DNA from: Cellulomonas iranensis NBRC 101100 = JCM 18110
Lineage (GTDB): Bacteria > Actinomycetota > Actinomycetes > Actinomycetales > Cellulomonadaceae
Assembly: GCF_001552375.1 (NCBI RefSeq)
Contig: NZ_BCRB01000009.1
Location: 1-64,000, forward strand
Reading direction: 5' to 3'
DNA length: 64,000 bases
The notes under the pieces were generated by a model, which was not told the DNA's origin, made no database searches, and saw nothing but the letters and a program-made list of their open reading frames with translations. Shown piece by piece: positions 36,988 to 45,627 of the stretch (its first letter is position 1; each line of letters starts with the position of its first letter). Both the position numbers and the translations under genes were made by a program.

Positions 36988-37055
36988 ACGGTCCGTGCCC
37001 CGGAACCGACCGATCGTGCGGCCGCGGCGGGCGCTCACGACACCGCTCCTAGCCT
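36988..37055 (+). promoter_or_regulatory. LytTR-type tandem repeat and promoter of the permuted GH3 gene
   Basis: ACGGTCCGT (36988-36996) and ACCGATCGT (37009-37017) are 9-mers with a 12-bp spacer. The -10 TAGCCT (37050-37055) follows after 32 bp, and the -35 region is poor. The first repeat lies in a 12-bp stretch identical to 33736-33747. The second lies in an 18-bp stretch matching 32837-32854 at 16 positions. Confidence 0.68.
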
Positions 37056-37087
37056 GATTCGTGAGCCCGCACTCGAGGAGGAATGCA

Positions 37088-40036
37088 GTGAACGCCAGGT
37101 CGAAGAACGACCGCGCCAAGGCGCCGATGTCCAACAAGAAGTTCCTGTGGATCTGGGTCCCCGTGCTCGCCACGGTGACCGTGCTGACGGTGGTCGCGAA
37201 CATCGCCCTGAGCGTCGCGGGCGGCTGGGTCGCCTCGCAGCTGGGCACCGGCACGTACACGTTCACCAACTCGGACGAGTCGAAGGACTGGGACACCGAG
37301 TACTACACGCCCGAGCTCGCGTCGATGGAGGACGTCGACGTCGCGGCGAAGGACCTCGTCGAGGAGATCGCCGGCTCCGGCATCGTCCTGGCGAAGAACG
37401 AGACCGCCGCGCTGCCGCTGGCGCCCGGCGGCCGCGTGACGCTCCTCGGCCGCGCCGCCGCCGACCCGGTGTTCGGCGGCTCGGGCTCCGGCTCGGTCGA
37501 CACGAACTCGGCCGTCACGCCGCGTGCGGGCCTCGAGAACGCGGGCTTCCAGGTCAACGAGACCGTGCTCACCGCGATCGAGGAGTACGCCGCGGAGAAC
37601 AAGCGCGGGCACATCGAGATGGACCGCCCCGACATCTCGACCTACGACATCGGCGAGCTGCCGGTCGCCGACTACCAGGCCGTCGCGTCGTCGTTCGCGG
37701 ACTACGCGGACGCCGCGGTGGTCGTCATCGGCCGCCCGGGCGGCGAGGGCGGCGACCTCACGCAGGACATGTCCGGCTGGGACGACGACGCGGCCCCCGG
37801 GCAGCACCAGCTCGAGCTGAACACGGCCGAGCGCGACCTGATCGAGCTCGCGAAGGCGAGCTTCGAGACCGTCGTCGTCGTCGTGAACGCGTCGACCACG
37901 ATCGAGATGGGCGACCTGCAGGCCGACCCGGGCGTCGACGCGATCCTGCTCGCGGGCTCGCCGGGCGCCACCGGCTTCAACGCGCTGGGCGGCATCCTGT
38001 CCGGTGACGTGAACCCGTCGGGCCGCACGGCCGACGTGTGGGCCGCCGACTTCACGGCCGACCCGACGTTCGTCAACTTCGGCGCGTTCCTCTACGACGG
38101 CATCGAGGTCTCGTACCCGCAGTCGGCGGTCGAGCGCGCGACGTCGAACGCGACCGTCACCGACGAGGCGCCGTTCGTCAACTACGCCGAGGGCATCTAC
38201 GTCGGCTACCGCTACTACGAGACCGCCGCCGCCGAGGGCTTCCTCGACTACGACTCCGCGGTCGTCTACCCGTTCGGCTACGGCCTGAGCTACACCGACT
38301 TCGCGTGGCGCCTGGTCGACCAGCAGCTCGGTGCGGTCGACGGCACGGTCGCGCTCACGGTCGAGGTCACCAACACCGGCACGGTCCCGGGACGCGACGT
38401 CGTCGAGCTCTACTACACCGCGCCCTACACGCCCGGCGGCATCGAGAAGCCCGAGGTCGTGCTGGGCGGCTTCGCCAAGACCGGCGTCGTCGCGCCGGGT
38501 GCGAGCGAGACCGTGACGATCGAGGTCGACGTCGAGGACATGGCGTCGTACGACCACCTGGGCGAGCGCGCGTACGTGCTCGAGGCCGGCGACTACGTGC
38601 TGTCGCTGCGCACGGACTCGCACACGGTCGCCGAGGGCGTCGCGCCCGTCACCTACACGGTCGACTCCGACGTCGTGTACTCGGGCGAGAACCACCGTGC
38701 GTCCGACCGCACCGAGGTCACGAACCTGTTCGACGACGTGTCGGACCGGTTCAGCACGACGCCGCAGGACGGCAAGATCCTGTCGATGTCGCGCGCCGAC
38801 TTCGCGGGCACGTTCCCGAAGGCCCCGACGGCCGACCTGCTCGCGGCGGACGACGCGATCCGCGAGGGCTTCGCCGCGTGGGACGCGCAGGCGCAGGCCG
38901 ACGCGTTCGACGGCCCGAAGCCGGCGACCGGCAAGAGCACCGACCTGACGCTCGCCGATCTGCGCGGCCTGCCCAAGGACGACCCGAAGTGGGACGAGCT
39001 GCTCGACTCGCTGTCGGTCGGCGACATGACGGACATGCTGCTCAACGGCGCGTACCAGACGGCCGCGATCGCCTCGATCGCCAAGCCGCAGACGCTCGAG
39101 CCGGACGGCCCCGCGGGCTTCTCGTCCTTCATCAACCAGTCGATCAACGGCGTGGCCTACCCGTCGCAGTTCCTCATCGCGCAGACGTGGGACACGCAGA
39201 TCGGCGAGCGCATGGGCCGCATGCTCGGCGAGGAGGCTCTGCACAAGGGCATCAACGGCTGGTACGCGCCCGCCGTGAACCTGCACCGCTCGCCGTTCGG
39301 GGGCCGCAACTTCGAGTACTACTCGGAGGACCCGCTGCTGTCGGGCGCGATGCTCACGTCCGTCGCGAACGGCGTGGCCGAGAAGGGCGTCTACACGCTC
39401 ATCAAGCACTTCGCGATGAACGAGCAGGAGACCAACCGCGTCAACAACGGCATCGCGACGTGGGCGACCGAGCAGACGATCCGCGAGCTCTACCTCAAGC
39501 CGTTCGAGATGGCCGTCAAGGACATCACGATGGACGTGCGGTACGTCGCGGACGACAAGGGCACGGTCGAGCAGACCACCGTCGGGTCGACGGGCGTCAT
39601 GAGCTCGTTCAACCGCATCGGCGCGACGTGGGCCGGCGGCTCGCCCGCCCTCATGGACGGCGTGCTGCGCGGGGAGTGGGGCTTCGAGGGCTTCGCGATC
39701 TCGGACTTCAACCTCTACCCGTACATGAACCCGAACGAGGGCATCGCCGCGGGCACCGACCTGCAGCTCACGTTCCAGCCGTCGAAGTCCTTCAACGACA
39801 CGTCGTCCGCGAAGGCCCTGACGGACATCCGCGACGCGACCCACAACATCCTGTTCACGGTCGCGAACTCGAACGCGATGAACGGGCTCGCACCCGGCGC
39901 GACGGTCACCTACACGCCGCCCACCTGGGTGTACGTGCAGATCGGCGTGTCGGTCCTGCTCGGCCTGCTCGTCGTGGCCGGCGGCGTGCTGGTCACACGC
40001 CGCGTGCTGCGGCACCGCGGCACCACGGCGGCCTGA
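37088..40036 (+). CDS. Membrane-anchored GH3 glycosidase with permuted domain order
   Basis: This 982-residue protein starts at GTG 37088, 6 bp after GAGGAGG. One membrane helix lies near residues 20-50 and another at the C-terminus (about 945-972), so the body should sit outside the cell held at both ends. Domain order is reversed. The GH3 C-terminal alpha/beta sandwich comes first (SGIVLAKNETAALPL, the family's usual VLLKN segment), then a fibronectin III-like domain. The TIM-barrel domain comes last, with FGGRNFEYYSEDPLL, KHFAMNEQE and the nucleophile Asp873 in FAISDFN. Reversed GH3 enzymes are known in rumen bacteria such as Ruminococcus albus. The catalytic residues look intact. A LytTR-type site lies upstream. 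Confidence 0.9.
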   Translation: MNARSKNDRAKAPMSNKKFLWIWVPVLATVTVLTVVANIALSVAGGWVASQLGTGTYTFTNSDESKDWDTEYYTPELASMEDVDVAAKDLVEEIAGSGIVLAKNETAALPLAPGGRVTLLGRAAADPVFGGSGSGSVDTNSAVTPRAGLENAGFQVNETVLTAIEEYAAENKRGHIEMDRPDISTYDIGELPVADYQAVASSFADYADAAVVVIGRPGGEGGDLTQDMSGWDDDAAPGQHQLELNTAERDLIELAKASFETVVVVVNASTTIEMGDLQADPGVDAILLAGSPGATGFNALGGILSGDVNPSGRTADVWAADFTADPTFVNFGAFLYDGIEVSYPQSAVERATSNATVTDEAPFVNYAEGIYVGYRYYETAAAEGFLDYDSAVVYPFGYGLSYTDFAWRLVDQQLGAVDGTVALTVEVTNTGTVPGRDVVELYYTAPYTPGGIEKPEVVLGGFAKTGVVAPGASETVTIEVDVEDMASYDHLGERAYVLEAGDYVLSLRTDSHTVAEGVAPVTYTVDSDVVYSGENHRASDRTEVTNLFDDVSDRFSTTPQDGKILSMSRADFAGTFPKAPTADLLAADDAIREGFAAWDAQAQADAFDGPKPATGKSTDLTLADLRGLPKDDPKWDELLDSLSVGDMTDMLLNGAYQTAAIASIAKPQTLEPDGPAGFSSFINQSINGVAYPSQFLIAQTWDTQIGERMGRMLGEEALHKGINGWYAPAVNLHRSPFGGRNFEYYSEDPLLSGAMLTSVANGVAEKGVYTLIKHFAMNEQETNRVNNGIATWATEQTIRELYLKPFEMAVKDITMDVRYVADDKGTVEQTTVGSTGVMSSFNRIGATWAGGSPALMDGVLRGEWGFEGFAISDFNLYPYMNPNEGIAAGTDLQLTFQPSKSFNDTSSAKALTDIRDATHNILFTVANSNAMNGLAPGATVTYTPPTWVYVQIGVSVLLGLLVVAGGVLVTRRVLRHRGTTAA

Positions 40037-40043
40037 TCGCCGG

Positions 40044-40074
40044 GCCGGGCCCCGCCCACGCGGCGGGGCCCGGC
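40044..40074 (+). terminator. Terminator-like hairpin after the permuted GH3 gene
   Basis: Thirteen-bp perfect arms (GCCGGGCCCCGCC and its complement) with a 5-nt loop, 7 bp after the stop. It may limit read-through into the third GH3 gene. Confidence 0.75.
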
Positions 40075-40178
40075 GCCCGGGCCCCCGTCGGGTCGGCGGC
40101 GCCCACCACCGTCGACCCGACGGCGAGGCCGCGCGCCCGCACCGCCCCGCCACACCCCTGAACCACCGAGGAGACACC

Positions 40179-42623
40179 GTGCGAACCGAGGACGCCGCCA
40201 CCGCGTCGCCGCGCGCGACCGTGACGACCGACGACCTGACGCTGCTGGAGAAGGCGGCGCTGCTGACGGGTGCGTCGGTGTGGCAGACGCACGCGCTGCC
40301 GCGGCACGGCGTGCGCGCGCTGTGGCTGGCCGACGGCCCGCACGGCGTGCGCAAGCAGGTCGGCTCGGCCGACCACCTCGGCCTCAACGCGTCCGAGCCC
40401 GCGACGTGCTTCCCGACGGCCGCGACGGTCGCCAACACGTGGGACGTCGACCTCGCGGAGCGGATCGGCGAGGCGCTGGGGACCGAGGCCGCGGCGCAGG
40501 GCGTCGACGTGCTGCTCGGCCCCGGCCTCAACGTCAAGCGCTCGCCGCTGGGCGGCCGGTCGTTCGAGTACTTCTCGGAGGACCCGCTGCTGTCCGGGCG
40601 GCTGGCCGCCGGCTACGTGCGCGGCATCCAGGCGCAGGGCGTCGCGGCGTGCCCCAAGCACTACGCGGCGAACTCGCAGGAGCTGCGGCGCATGGTGTCC
40701 GACTCCGTGGTCGACGAGCGCACGCTGCGCGAGATCTACCTGACGGCGTTCGGGATCGTCGTCACCGAAGCGCGCCCACGCTCGATCATGTCGGCGTACA
40801 ACCTGGTCAACGGGGTCTACGCCAACGAGCACCCGTTCCTGCTGACGACGGTCCTGCGCGACGAGTGGGGCTTCGACGGCGCGGTCGTCACCGACTGGGG
40901 CGGCTCGAACGACGTCGTGGCCGGCACGGCGGCGGGCTCGTCGCTCGAGATGCCGGCCGCCGGTCTGGACTCGGCGCGCCAGGTCGTCGCCGCGGTGCGC
41001 GACGGGCGCCTGCTCGGCTCCGACGTCGACGCGCGCGCGGCCGAGATCCTGCGGCTGGTCGCCGAGGCGCGCGACCCCGGGACCGCTCCCACCGTGGACG
41101 CCGACGCGCACCACGCGCTGGCCCGGGACGTCGCGGCGCGCAGCGCCGTGCTGCTGAAGAACGACGACGCGATCCTGCCGCTCGCGGCGGGCACGCGCGT
41201 CGCGGTGGTCGGCGACTTCGCGCGCACCCCGCGCTACCAGGGGTCGGGATCGTCGGTCGTCAACCCGACGCGGCTCGAGTCGGTGCTCGACGTCATCGGC
41301 GCCTCGGGCCTGGAGATGACGGCCTTCGCACCCGGGTTCACGCGCAACGGCTCGCCCGACCCGGCGCTGCGCGCGCAGGCCGTCGAGGCCGCGCGCGACG
41401 CCGACGTGGTCCTGCTGTTCCTGGGCCTCGACGAGATCGCCGAGTCCGAGGGCCTCGACCGCTCGACGCTCGCGCTGCACCAGGCGCAGGTCGAGGTGCT
41501 CGACGCGGTCGCGGCCGTCAACCCGCGCACCGTCGTCGTGCTGTCGGGCGGCGGGGTCGTCGAGACGCCGTGGCTCGGGCAGGCGCGCGCGCTCGTGCAC
41601 GGCTACCTCGCCGGGCAGGCCGGGGCCAGCGGGCTGCTCGACGTGCTCACGGGTGCGGTCAACCCGTCGGGGCACCTCGCCGAGACCATGCCGCTCGCGC
41701 TCGCCGACACCCCGACCGCGGGGATCTTCCCCGCGACGGGCCGCACGGCCGAGTACCGCGAGGGCCTGTTCGTCGGCTACCGCTACTACACGTCGGCCGG
41801 CGTGCCCGTCGCGTTCCCGTTCGGGTACGGCCTGTCGTACACGACGTTCGAGCACCGCGACCTCGTCGCGACGCCCGAGAAGGCGACCGTCACGGTGACG
41901 AACACGGGCGACCGGTCCGGCGCCGACGTCGTGCAGGTGTACGTCGCGCGCACGTCGTCGGGCGTGCACCGCCCCGTGCGGACCCTCGCCGGGTTCGCGC
42001 GCGTCGAGCTCGCTCCGGGCGAGTCCGCGACGGTCGAGGTTCCGCTCGGCGACGCCGCGTTCCGGCACTGGGACACGGCCACGGGTGCGTGGCAGGTCGA
42101 GCAGGGCACGTGGGACGTGCTCGCGGGCCACCACGTCGACGACCTGCCGCTGCGCGCCGCGGTCGAGCTCACGGGCACCGTGCCGCCGCGCACGCAGGAC
42201 GTGACCGGCCCGTACCGCACGGGCCACGTCAAGGACGTCACGGACGCCGACTTCGCGGCGCTGCTGGGGCGGCAGGTCCCGGCGGGCGACTGGTCGGGGC
42301 CGCTCGGCGTCAACGACCCGCTGTCGCGCCTGGCCGACGCGCGCTCGCCGCTCGCGCGGGGCGCGTACCGCCTGCTCGCGTCGCGGCGCGACGCCGCGGC
42401 CCGCAAGGGCACGCCGGACCTCAACGTGCTCTTCCTGCTCAACATGCCGTTCCGCGCCATCGGGAAGATGACGAACGGCATGGTCAGCGCCGAGATGGTC
42501 GACGGGATCCTCCGCATCGTCAACGGCCACTTCCTCTCCGGCGCGGGCTTCACGCTGCGCGCCTACGTCCGCAACGTGCGCGCCAACCGCCGCACCGCCC
42601 GCGCGCTGCGCGGCGACTCCTGA
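40179..42623 (+). CDS. GH3 beta-glucosidase, canonical domain order, cytosolic
   Basis: The 814-residue enzyme has no signal peptide. Order is canonical: the TIM-barrel domain (LADGPHGVR, GGRSFEYFSEDPLLSG, PKHYAANSQE) with nucleophile Asp239 in VVTDWGGSND. The sandwich domain (AVLLKNDDAILPL and GSGSSVVNPT with its acid/base region) and a fibronectin III-like domain follow. A C-terminal tail of about 120 residues carries a conserved-looking DVTDADFAALLGR segment. It probably cleaves imported beta-glucosides in the cytosol. GTG at 40179 follows GAGGAG. It sits 17 bp before the GtrA-like gene, suggesting joint expression with the flippase and glycosyltransferase. Confidence 0.93.
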   Translation: MRTEDAATASPRATVTTDDLTLLEKAALLTGASVWQTHALPRHGVRALWLADGPHGVRKQVGSADHLGLNASEPATCFPTAATVANTWDVDLAERIGEALGTEAAAQGVDVLLGPGLNVKRSPLGGRSFEYFSEDPLLSGRLAAGYVRGIQAQGVAACPKHYAANSQELRRMVSDSVVDERTLREIYLTAFGIVVTEARPRSIMSAYNLVNGVYANEHPFLLTTVLRDEWGFDGAVVTDWGGSNDVVAGTAAGSSLEMPAAGLDSARQVVAAVRDGRLLGSDVDARAAEILRLVAEARDPGTAPTVDADAHHALARDVAARSAVLLKNDDAILPLAAGTRVAVVGDFARTPRYQGSGSSVVNPTRLESVLDVIGASGLEMTAFAPGFTRNGSPDPALRAQAVEAARDADVVLLFLGLDEIAESEGLDRSTLALHQAQVEVLDAVAAVNPRTVVVLSGGGVVETPWLGQARALVHGYLAGQAGASGLLDVLTGAVNPSGHLAETMPLALADTPTAGIFPATGRTAEYREGLFVGYRYYTSAGVPVAFPFGYGLSYTTFEHRDLVATPEKATVTVTNTGDRSGADVVQVYVARTSSGVHRPVRTLAGFARVELAPGESATVEVPLGDAAFRHWDTATGAWQVEQGTWDVLAGHHVDDLPLRAAVELTGTVPPRTQDVTGPYRTGHVKDVTDADFAALLGRQVPAGDWSGPLGVNDPLSRLADARSPLARGAYRLLASRRDAAARKGTPDLNVLFLLNMPFRAIGKMTNGMVSAEMVDGILRIVNGHFLSGAGFTLRAYVRNVRANRRTARALRGDS

Positions 42624-42640
42624 TCCCGGAGGCACCCCCC

Positions 42641-43279
42641 ATGCTCACGCGCCTGAAGTCCGCCTGGCACTCCTTCGAGGAGCGGCGCCCGGGAGTCGCC
42701 CAGTTCGTCGTGTTCCTCGTGCTCAGCAACGGCATCACCGCGCTGCAGCTCGCGCTCATGCCGCTCATCAAGTGGCTGTTCGGCATGACGGCGCTCGTCG
42801 ACACCGCGTTCCAGGTGTGGCCGGTCGGGTCGAACCCCGACGGGTCGCAGTACTTCGTGTTCGACTACGCGGCCGGTGCGCTGCCGCTGGGCGGCGGCGG
42901 CCTCGCGTACTTCCTGGCGGTGCAGATCACGCTGCTCGTGGCGCAGGTCATCAACTTCTTCGCGCAGCGCAGCATCACGTTCAAGTCGAACTCGTCGATC
43001 GCCAAGGCCGCGTTCTGGTACGCGGTGGCGTACGTGGTCATCACGATCCTCGCCGCGGCGGCGCAGGGCTGGTACAAGGCGCCCATCTACGATCTGTTCA
43101 TCGACACCTGGGGTCTGGGTGGCACCGGCGAGACGCTCGCCGACTTCGTCACCATGATCATCAACGCGGCGATCTCGTTCTGGGTGTTCTTCCCGATCTT
43201 CAAGGTCATCTTCAAGCAGGTTCCCGCCGAGGCGGGCGCGCAGGGGGCTGCGTCCGACTCGGAGGTACGTACGTCGTGA
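42641..43279 (+). CDS. GtrA-like polytopic membrane protein
   Basis: The 212-residue protein has four predicted membrane helices, with the GtrA hallmark between the second and third: NFFAQRSITFKS. An N-terminal QFVVFLVLSNGITALQL helix precedes it. GtrA proteins are thought to flip polyprenyl-linked sugars across the membrane for surface glycan glycosylation. It contains an insert of about 35 residues between helices 1 and 2 that is larger than usual. ATG at 42641 follows CGGAGG. The next gene, a GT2 glycosyltransferase, overlaps it by 4 bp, which is the typical GtrA/GtrB arrangement. Confidence 0.8.
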   Translation: MLTRLKSAWHSFEERRPGVAQFVVFLVLSNGITALQLALMPLIKWLFGMTALVDTAFQVWPVGSNPDGSQYFVFDYAAGALPLGGGGLAYFLAVQITLLVAQVINFFAQRSITFKSNSSIAKAAFWYAVAYVVITILAAAAQGWYKAPIYDLFIDTWGLGGTGETLADFVTMIINAAISFWVFFPIFKVIFKQVPAEAGAQGAASDSEVRTS

Positions 43280-44295
43280 ACCCGTTGCTGTCCGTCGTCA
43301 TCCCGGCGTACCAGGCGCAGGACTGCCTGGCGCGGGCGCTGGACTCGGTGGTGGGCTTCGGCGACGAGGTCGAGGTGATCGTGGTCGACGACGGGTCGAC
43401 CGACGGCACGGCCGACCTCGCGCGCCGCTACGTCGAGCGGTTCGCGGGGCAGGTGCACCTGCTGAGCAAGCCGAACGGTGGGCACGGCTCGGCGATCAAC
43501 GCCGGGCTCGAGCGCGCGACGGGCACGTACCTCAAGGTCGTCGACGCCGACGACTGGCTGGACCGCGACGCGCTCGCGCAGGTCCTGGCGACGCTGCGGG
43601 CGCAGGTGGCCGACGGCGGCGGGGTCGACCTGCTGGTGTCGAACTTCGTCTACGAGAAGGTCGGCAAGCGTCGCAAGACCGCGGTGCGCTACCGCGGTGC
43701 GCTGCGCCGCGGCCGCGTCTCGACGTGGGCGCAGACCCGGCACTTCGGCAAGCGGCAGTACCTCATGATGCACGCGCTGACGTACCGCACCGACGTGCTG
43801 CGTCGCTCGGGGCTGCGCCTGCCGGAGCACACGTTCTACGTCGACAACCTGTACGCCCTGGTGCCGCTGTCGCACGTGCACACGCTGTACTACCTGGACG
43901 TCGACCTGTACCGGTACTTCATCGGCCGCCCCGACCAGTCGGTGCAGGAGTCGGTCATGCTGCGCCGCCTGGACCAGCAGCTGCGCGTCAACTGGCTCAT
44001 GCTCGACCACGTCACCGGCACGCTCGCGCACGACCGCCGGCTGCGGCGCTACCAGCTGCACTACGTCGAGATCATCTGCGCCGTCACGTCGATCCTGCTG
44101 CTGCGGGCCGGCACCGCGCAGGCCCTGGCGGAGAAGGAGGCCCTGTGGTCGCAGATGCGCGCGCAGGACCGCGAGCTGTACCGCAAGGTCCGCTGGTCGG
44201 GCCTGGGGCAGATGTGCAACCTGCCCGGTGCGACGGGGCGGCGCGTGTCGGTGCTGGCGTACCGGGTCGCGCAGCGGGCGATCGGGTTCAGCTGA
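43276..44295 (+). CDS. GT2-family glycosyltransferase
   Basis: The 339-residue GT-A fold enzyme shows SVVIPAYQAQ at the start, VVDDGSTDGT for nucleotide-sugar binding, GGHGSAINAG and the metal-binding DADDW. The C-terminal 120 residues are helical and partly hydrophobic but without clear membrane helices. It would transfer a sugar from a nucleotide donor to a lipid carrier or glycan. Its GTGA overlap with the GtrA-like gene points to a shared pathway of surface-polymer decoration. Donor and acceptor are unknown; UDP-Galf made by the nearby Glf is one possibility. Confidence 0.9.
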   Translation: MNPLLSVVIPAYQAQDCLARALDSVVGFGDEVEVIVVDDGSTDGTADLARRYVERFAGQVHLLSKPNGGHGSAINAGLERATGTYLKVVDADDWLDRDALAQVLATLRAQVADGGGVDLLVSNFVYEKVGKRRKTAVRYRGALRRGRVSTWAQTRHFGKRQYLMMHALTYRTDVLRRSGLRLPEHTFYVDNLYALVPLSHVHTLYYLDVDLYRYFIGRPDQSVQESVMLRRLDQQLRVNWLMLDHVTGTLAHDRRLRRYQLHYVEIICAVTSILLLRAGTAQALAEKEALWSQMRAQDRELYRKVRWSGLGQMCNLPGATGRRVSVLAYRVAQRAIGFS

Positions 44296-44343
44296 CGGGT
44301 CGGCTCGGCTGGCGGGTCGGCCTCGGCTGACGGGTCGGCGTCA
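44291..44343. repeat. Three 17-18 bp tandem repeats spanning the ends of two convergent genes
   Basis: Units of the form GCTGRCGGGTCGGC plus 3-4 bases start at 44291, 44308 and 44326. The first contains the glycosyltransferase stop codon and the last the stop codon of the convergent membrane-protein gene. Confidence 0.8.
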
Positions 44344-44892
44344 GCTTGCCCGTCGCCGCGCGTGGCGGTCGAGTTCGCGCGCGAGCTGCGGCCGCACGAC
44401 GCGTCCGCGGGCCCACGCCGTCCACCCGCGCGCCGAGACCTGCACCCACCGGTAGTTGACGACCTCGACGACCGTGAACGCGGCCGTGCCCGCGGCGACC
44501 GCCGCGGCGCGCACGCCGACGTCCGGTCCTGCACCCGTCACCGCACCGAGCGCGAGCGCCGCGAGCACGGCGAGGGCGACGACGCCGCACGCGAGCAGCA
44601 CGGCCTCGGTGACCCGCAGCCACCGCAGCGGCACGTGACCGCGCGCCCGGCGCCACCAGAACGCCGCGGCGACCAGCAGCGCGACGCCCAGCGCGCCCGC
44701 CGCGGGCAGCAGCACCACCAGGTCGCCCGCCTTCGGGCGCGCGAACCACACGAGCAGCGGCGGCAGCAGCAGCCCGCTCACTGCCTCGCCCGACGCGAGC
44801 TGCCCGAGCTCGCGGCGCACCGCCGCGGGGGAGCGGCGGACGCCGCGGCGCGCTGCGCGAGGGTGCGAGGGAAGCGCAGGACGTCTGGACAC
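44341..44892 (-). CDS. Hypothetical membrane protein with four helices
   Basis: A 183-residue protein starts at GTG 44892 (VSRRPALPSH). After a basic N-terminus there are about four hydrophobic segments, including LLLPPLLVWF, VVLLPAAGALGVALLVAAAFWW and VLLACGVVALAVLAALAL. An Arg-rich tail (RPQLARELDRHARRR) follows. No family is recognised. The frame is open further upstream, but that part looks like non-coding Arg/Pro sequence. It converges on the glycosyltransferase gene across a tandem repeat. Confidence 0.7.
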   Translation of the reverse strand: MSRRPALPSHPRAARRGVRRSPAAVRRELGQLASGEAVSGLLLPPLLVWFARPKAGDLVVLLPAAGALGVALLVAAAFWWRRARGHVPLRWLRVTEAVLLACGVVALAVLAALALGAVTGAGPDVGVRAAAVAAGTAAFTVVEVVNYRWVQVSARGWTAWARGRVVRPQLARELDRHARRRAS

Positions 44893-45105
44893 CCGACCAC
44901 CTTGCCACCCGGGCCGTGTCGTGCCCGACGCGGCGGGGCACGACACACGTGGTCGGCCGGTGCGTCCAGTCAGGGGTCGACGGCGAGCGGCTGGGGGCAC
45001 CGCCGCGTGCGCTGAAACGGCTCTTCGCTCTGTGCACTATGCCGCACGGAAATCGACGACCAAAACGCCCGCGCGCGAGCCGCGGTCTTCGCTACCGTGG
45101 CCAGC

Positions 45106-45597
45106 ATGACGCCGACGTCAAGGATTCCTGCATCGGTGGCGGTTATCGGCATCGGCGTGATGTGGATCGTCGCAGGGTGCTCGCAGCCCGCAGACGGTGT
45201 CGGCTACGCCCAGGTGTCGGACCTTTCAGACGCGCAGATGGCCACGCACTTTACGGCCGCGCCGGAGAGGATCAAGGCGCGACTCGGGGTCACGCCTTCT
45301 GGGTGCGTGACGATCCGAATGGACGGCGTCGAGCATGTGCCGTTGTGGCCAGAGGGCACTCGTGTGACGGAGGACCGGGCTGAGCCCGGGGCCTACGTCG
45401 TCGAACTACCTGGTGGGTCGACGCTGCGCACGGGCGAGCGCGTCGAGGCGCTGGGTGTCGTCGACGACAGCGCGCTGTCGTTCGACGACGAGGACGCGCC
45501 GGTGAGCAAGGTCGGCGGTGTTATCGACTTCTGCGCGCCAGAGGCGGTACCCGTGGCGTTCTTCGACGCGACCGCGATCAAACCCCTCGTCGACTGA
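45106..45597 (+). CDS. Putative lipoprotein of unknown function
   Basis: ATG at 45106 gives 163 residues; GTG at 45097 would add three. The signal peptide ends in lipobox IVAGC (Cys25). The mature part holds two further Cys (PSGCVTI and IDFCAPE) that could pair, and a beta-rich domain. No family is recognised. Codon use is less G+C-extreme than in the chromosome to the left, as in the next two genes. It leads a group of three exported proteins next to a tRNA integration site, so horizontal origin is plausible. Confidence 0.7.
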   Translation: MTPTSRIPASVAVIGIGVMWIVAGCSQPADGVGYAQVSDLSDAQMATHFTAAPERIKARLGVTPSGCVTIRMDGVEHVPLWPEGTRVTEDRAEPGAYVVELPGGSTLRTGERVEALGVVDDSALSFDDEDAPVSKVGGVIDFCAPEAVPVAFFDATAIKPLVD

Positions 45598-45627
45598 CGC
45601 GGGTCTCTTCGTCGGAGTAGAGCCAGA

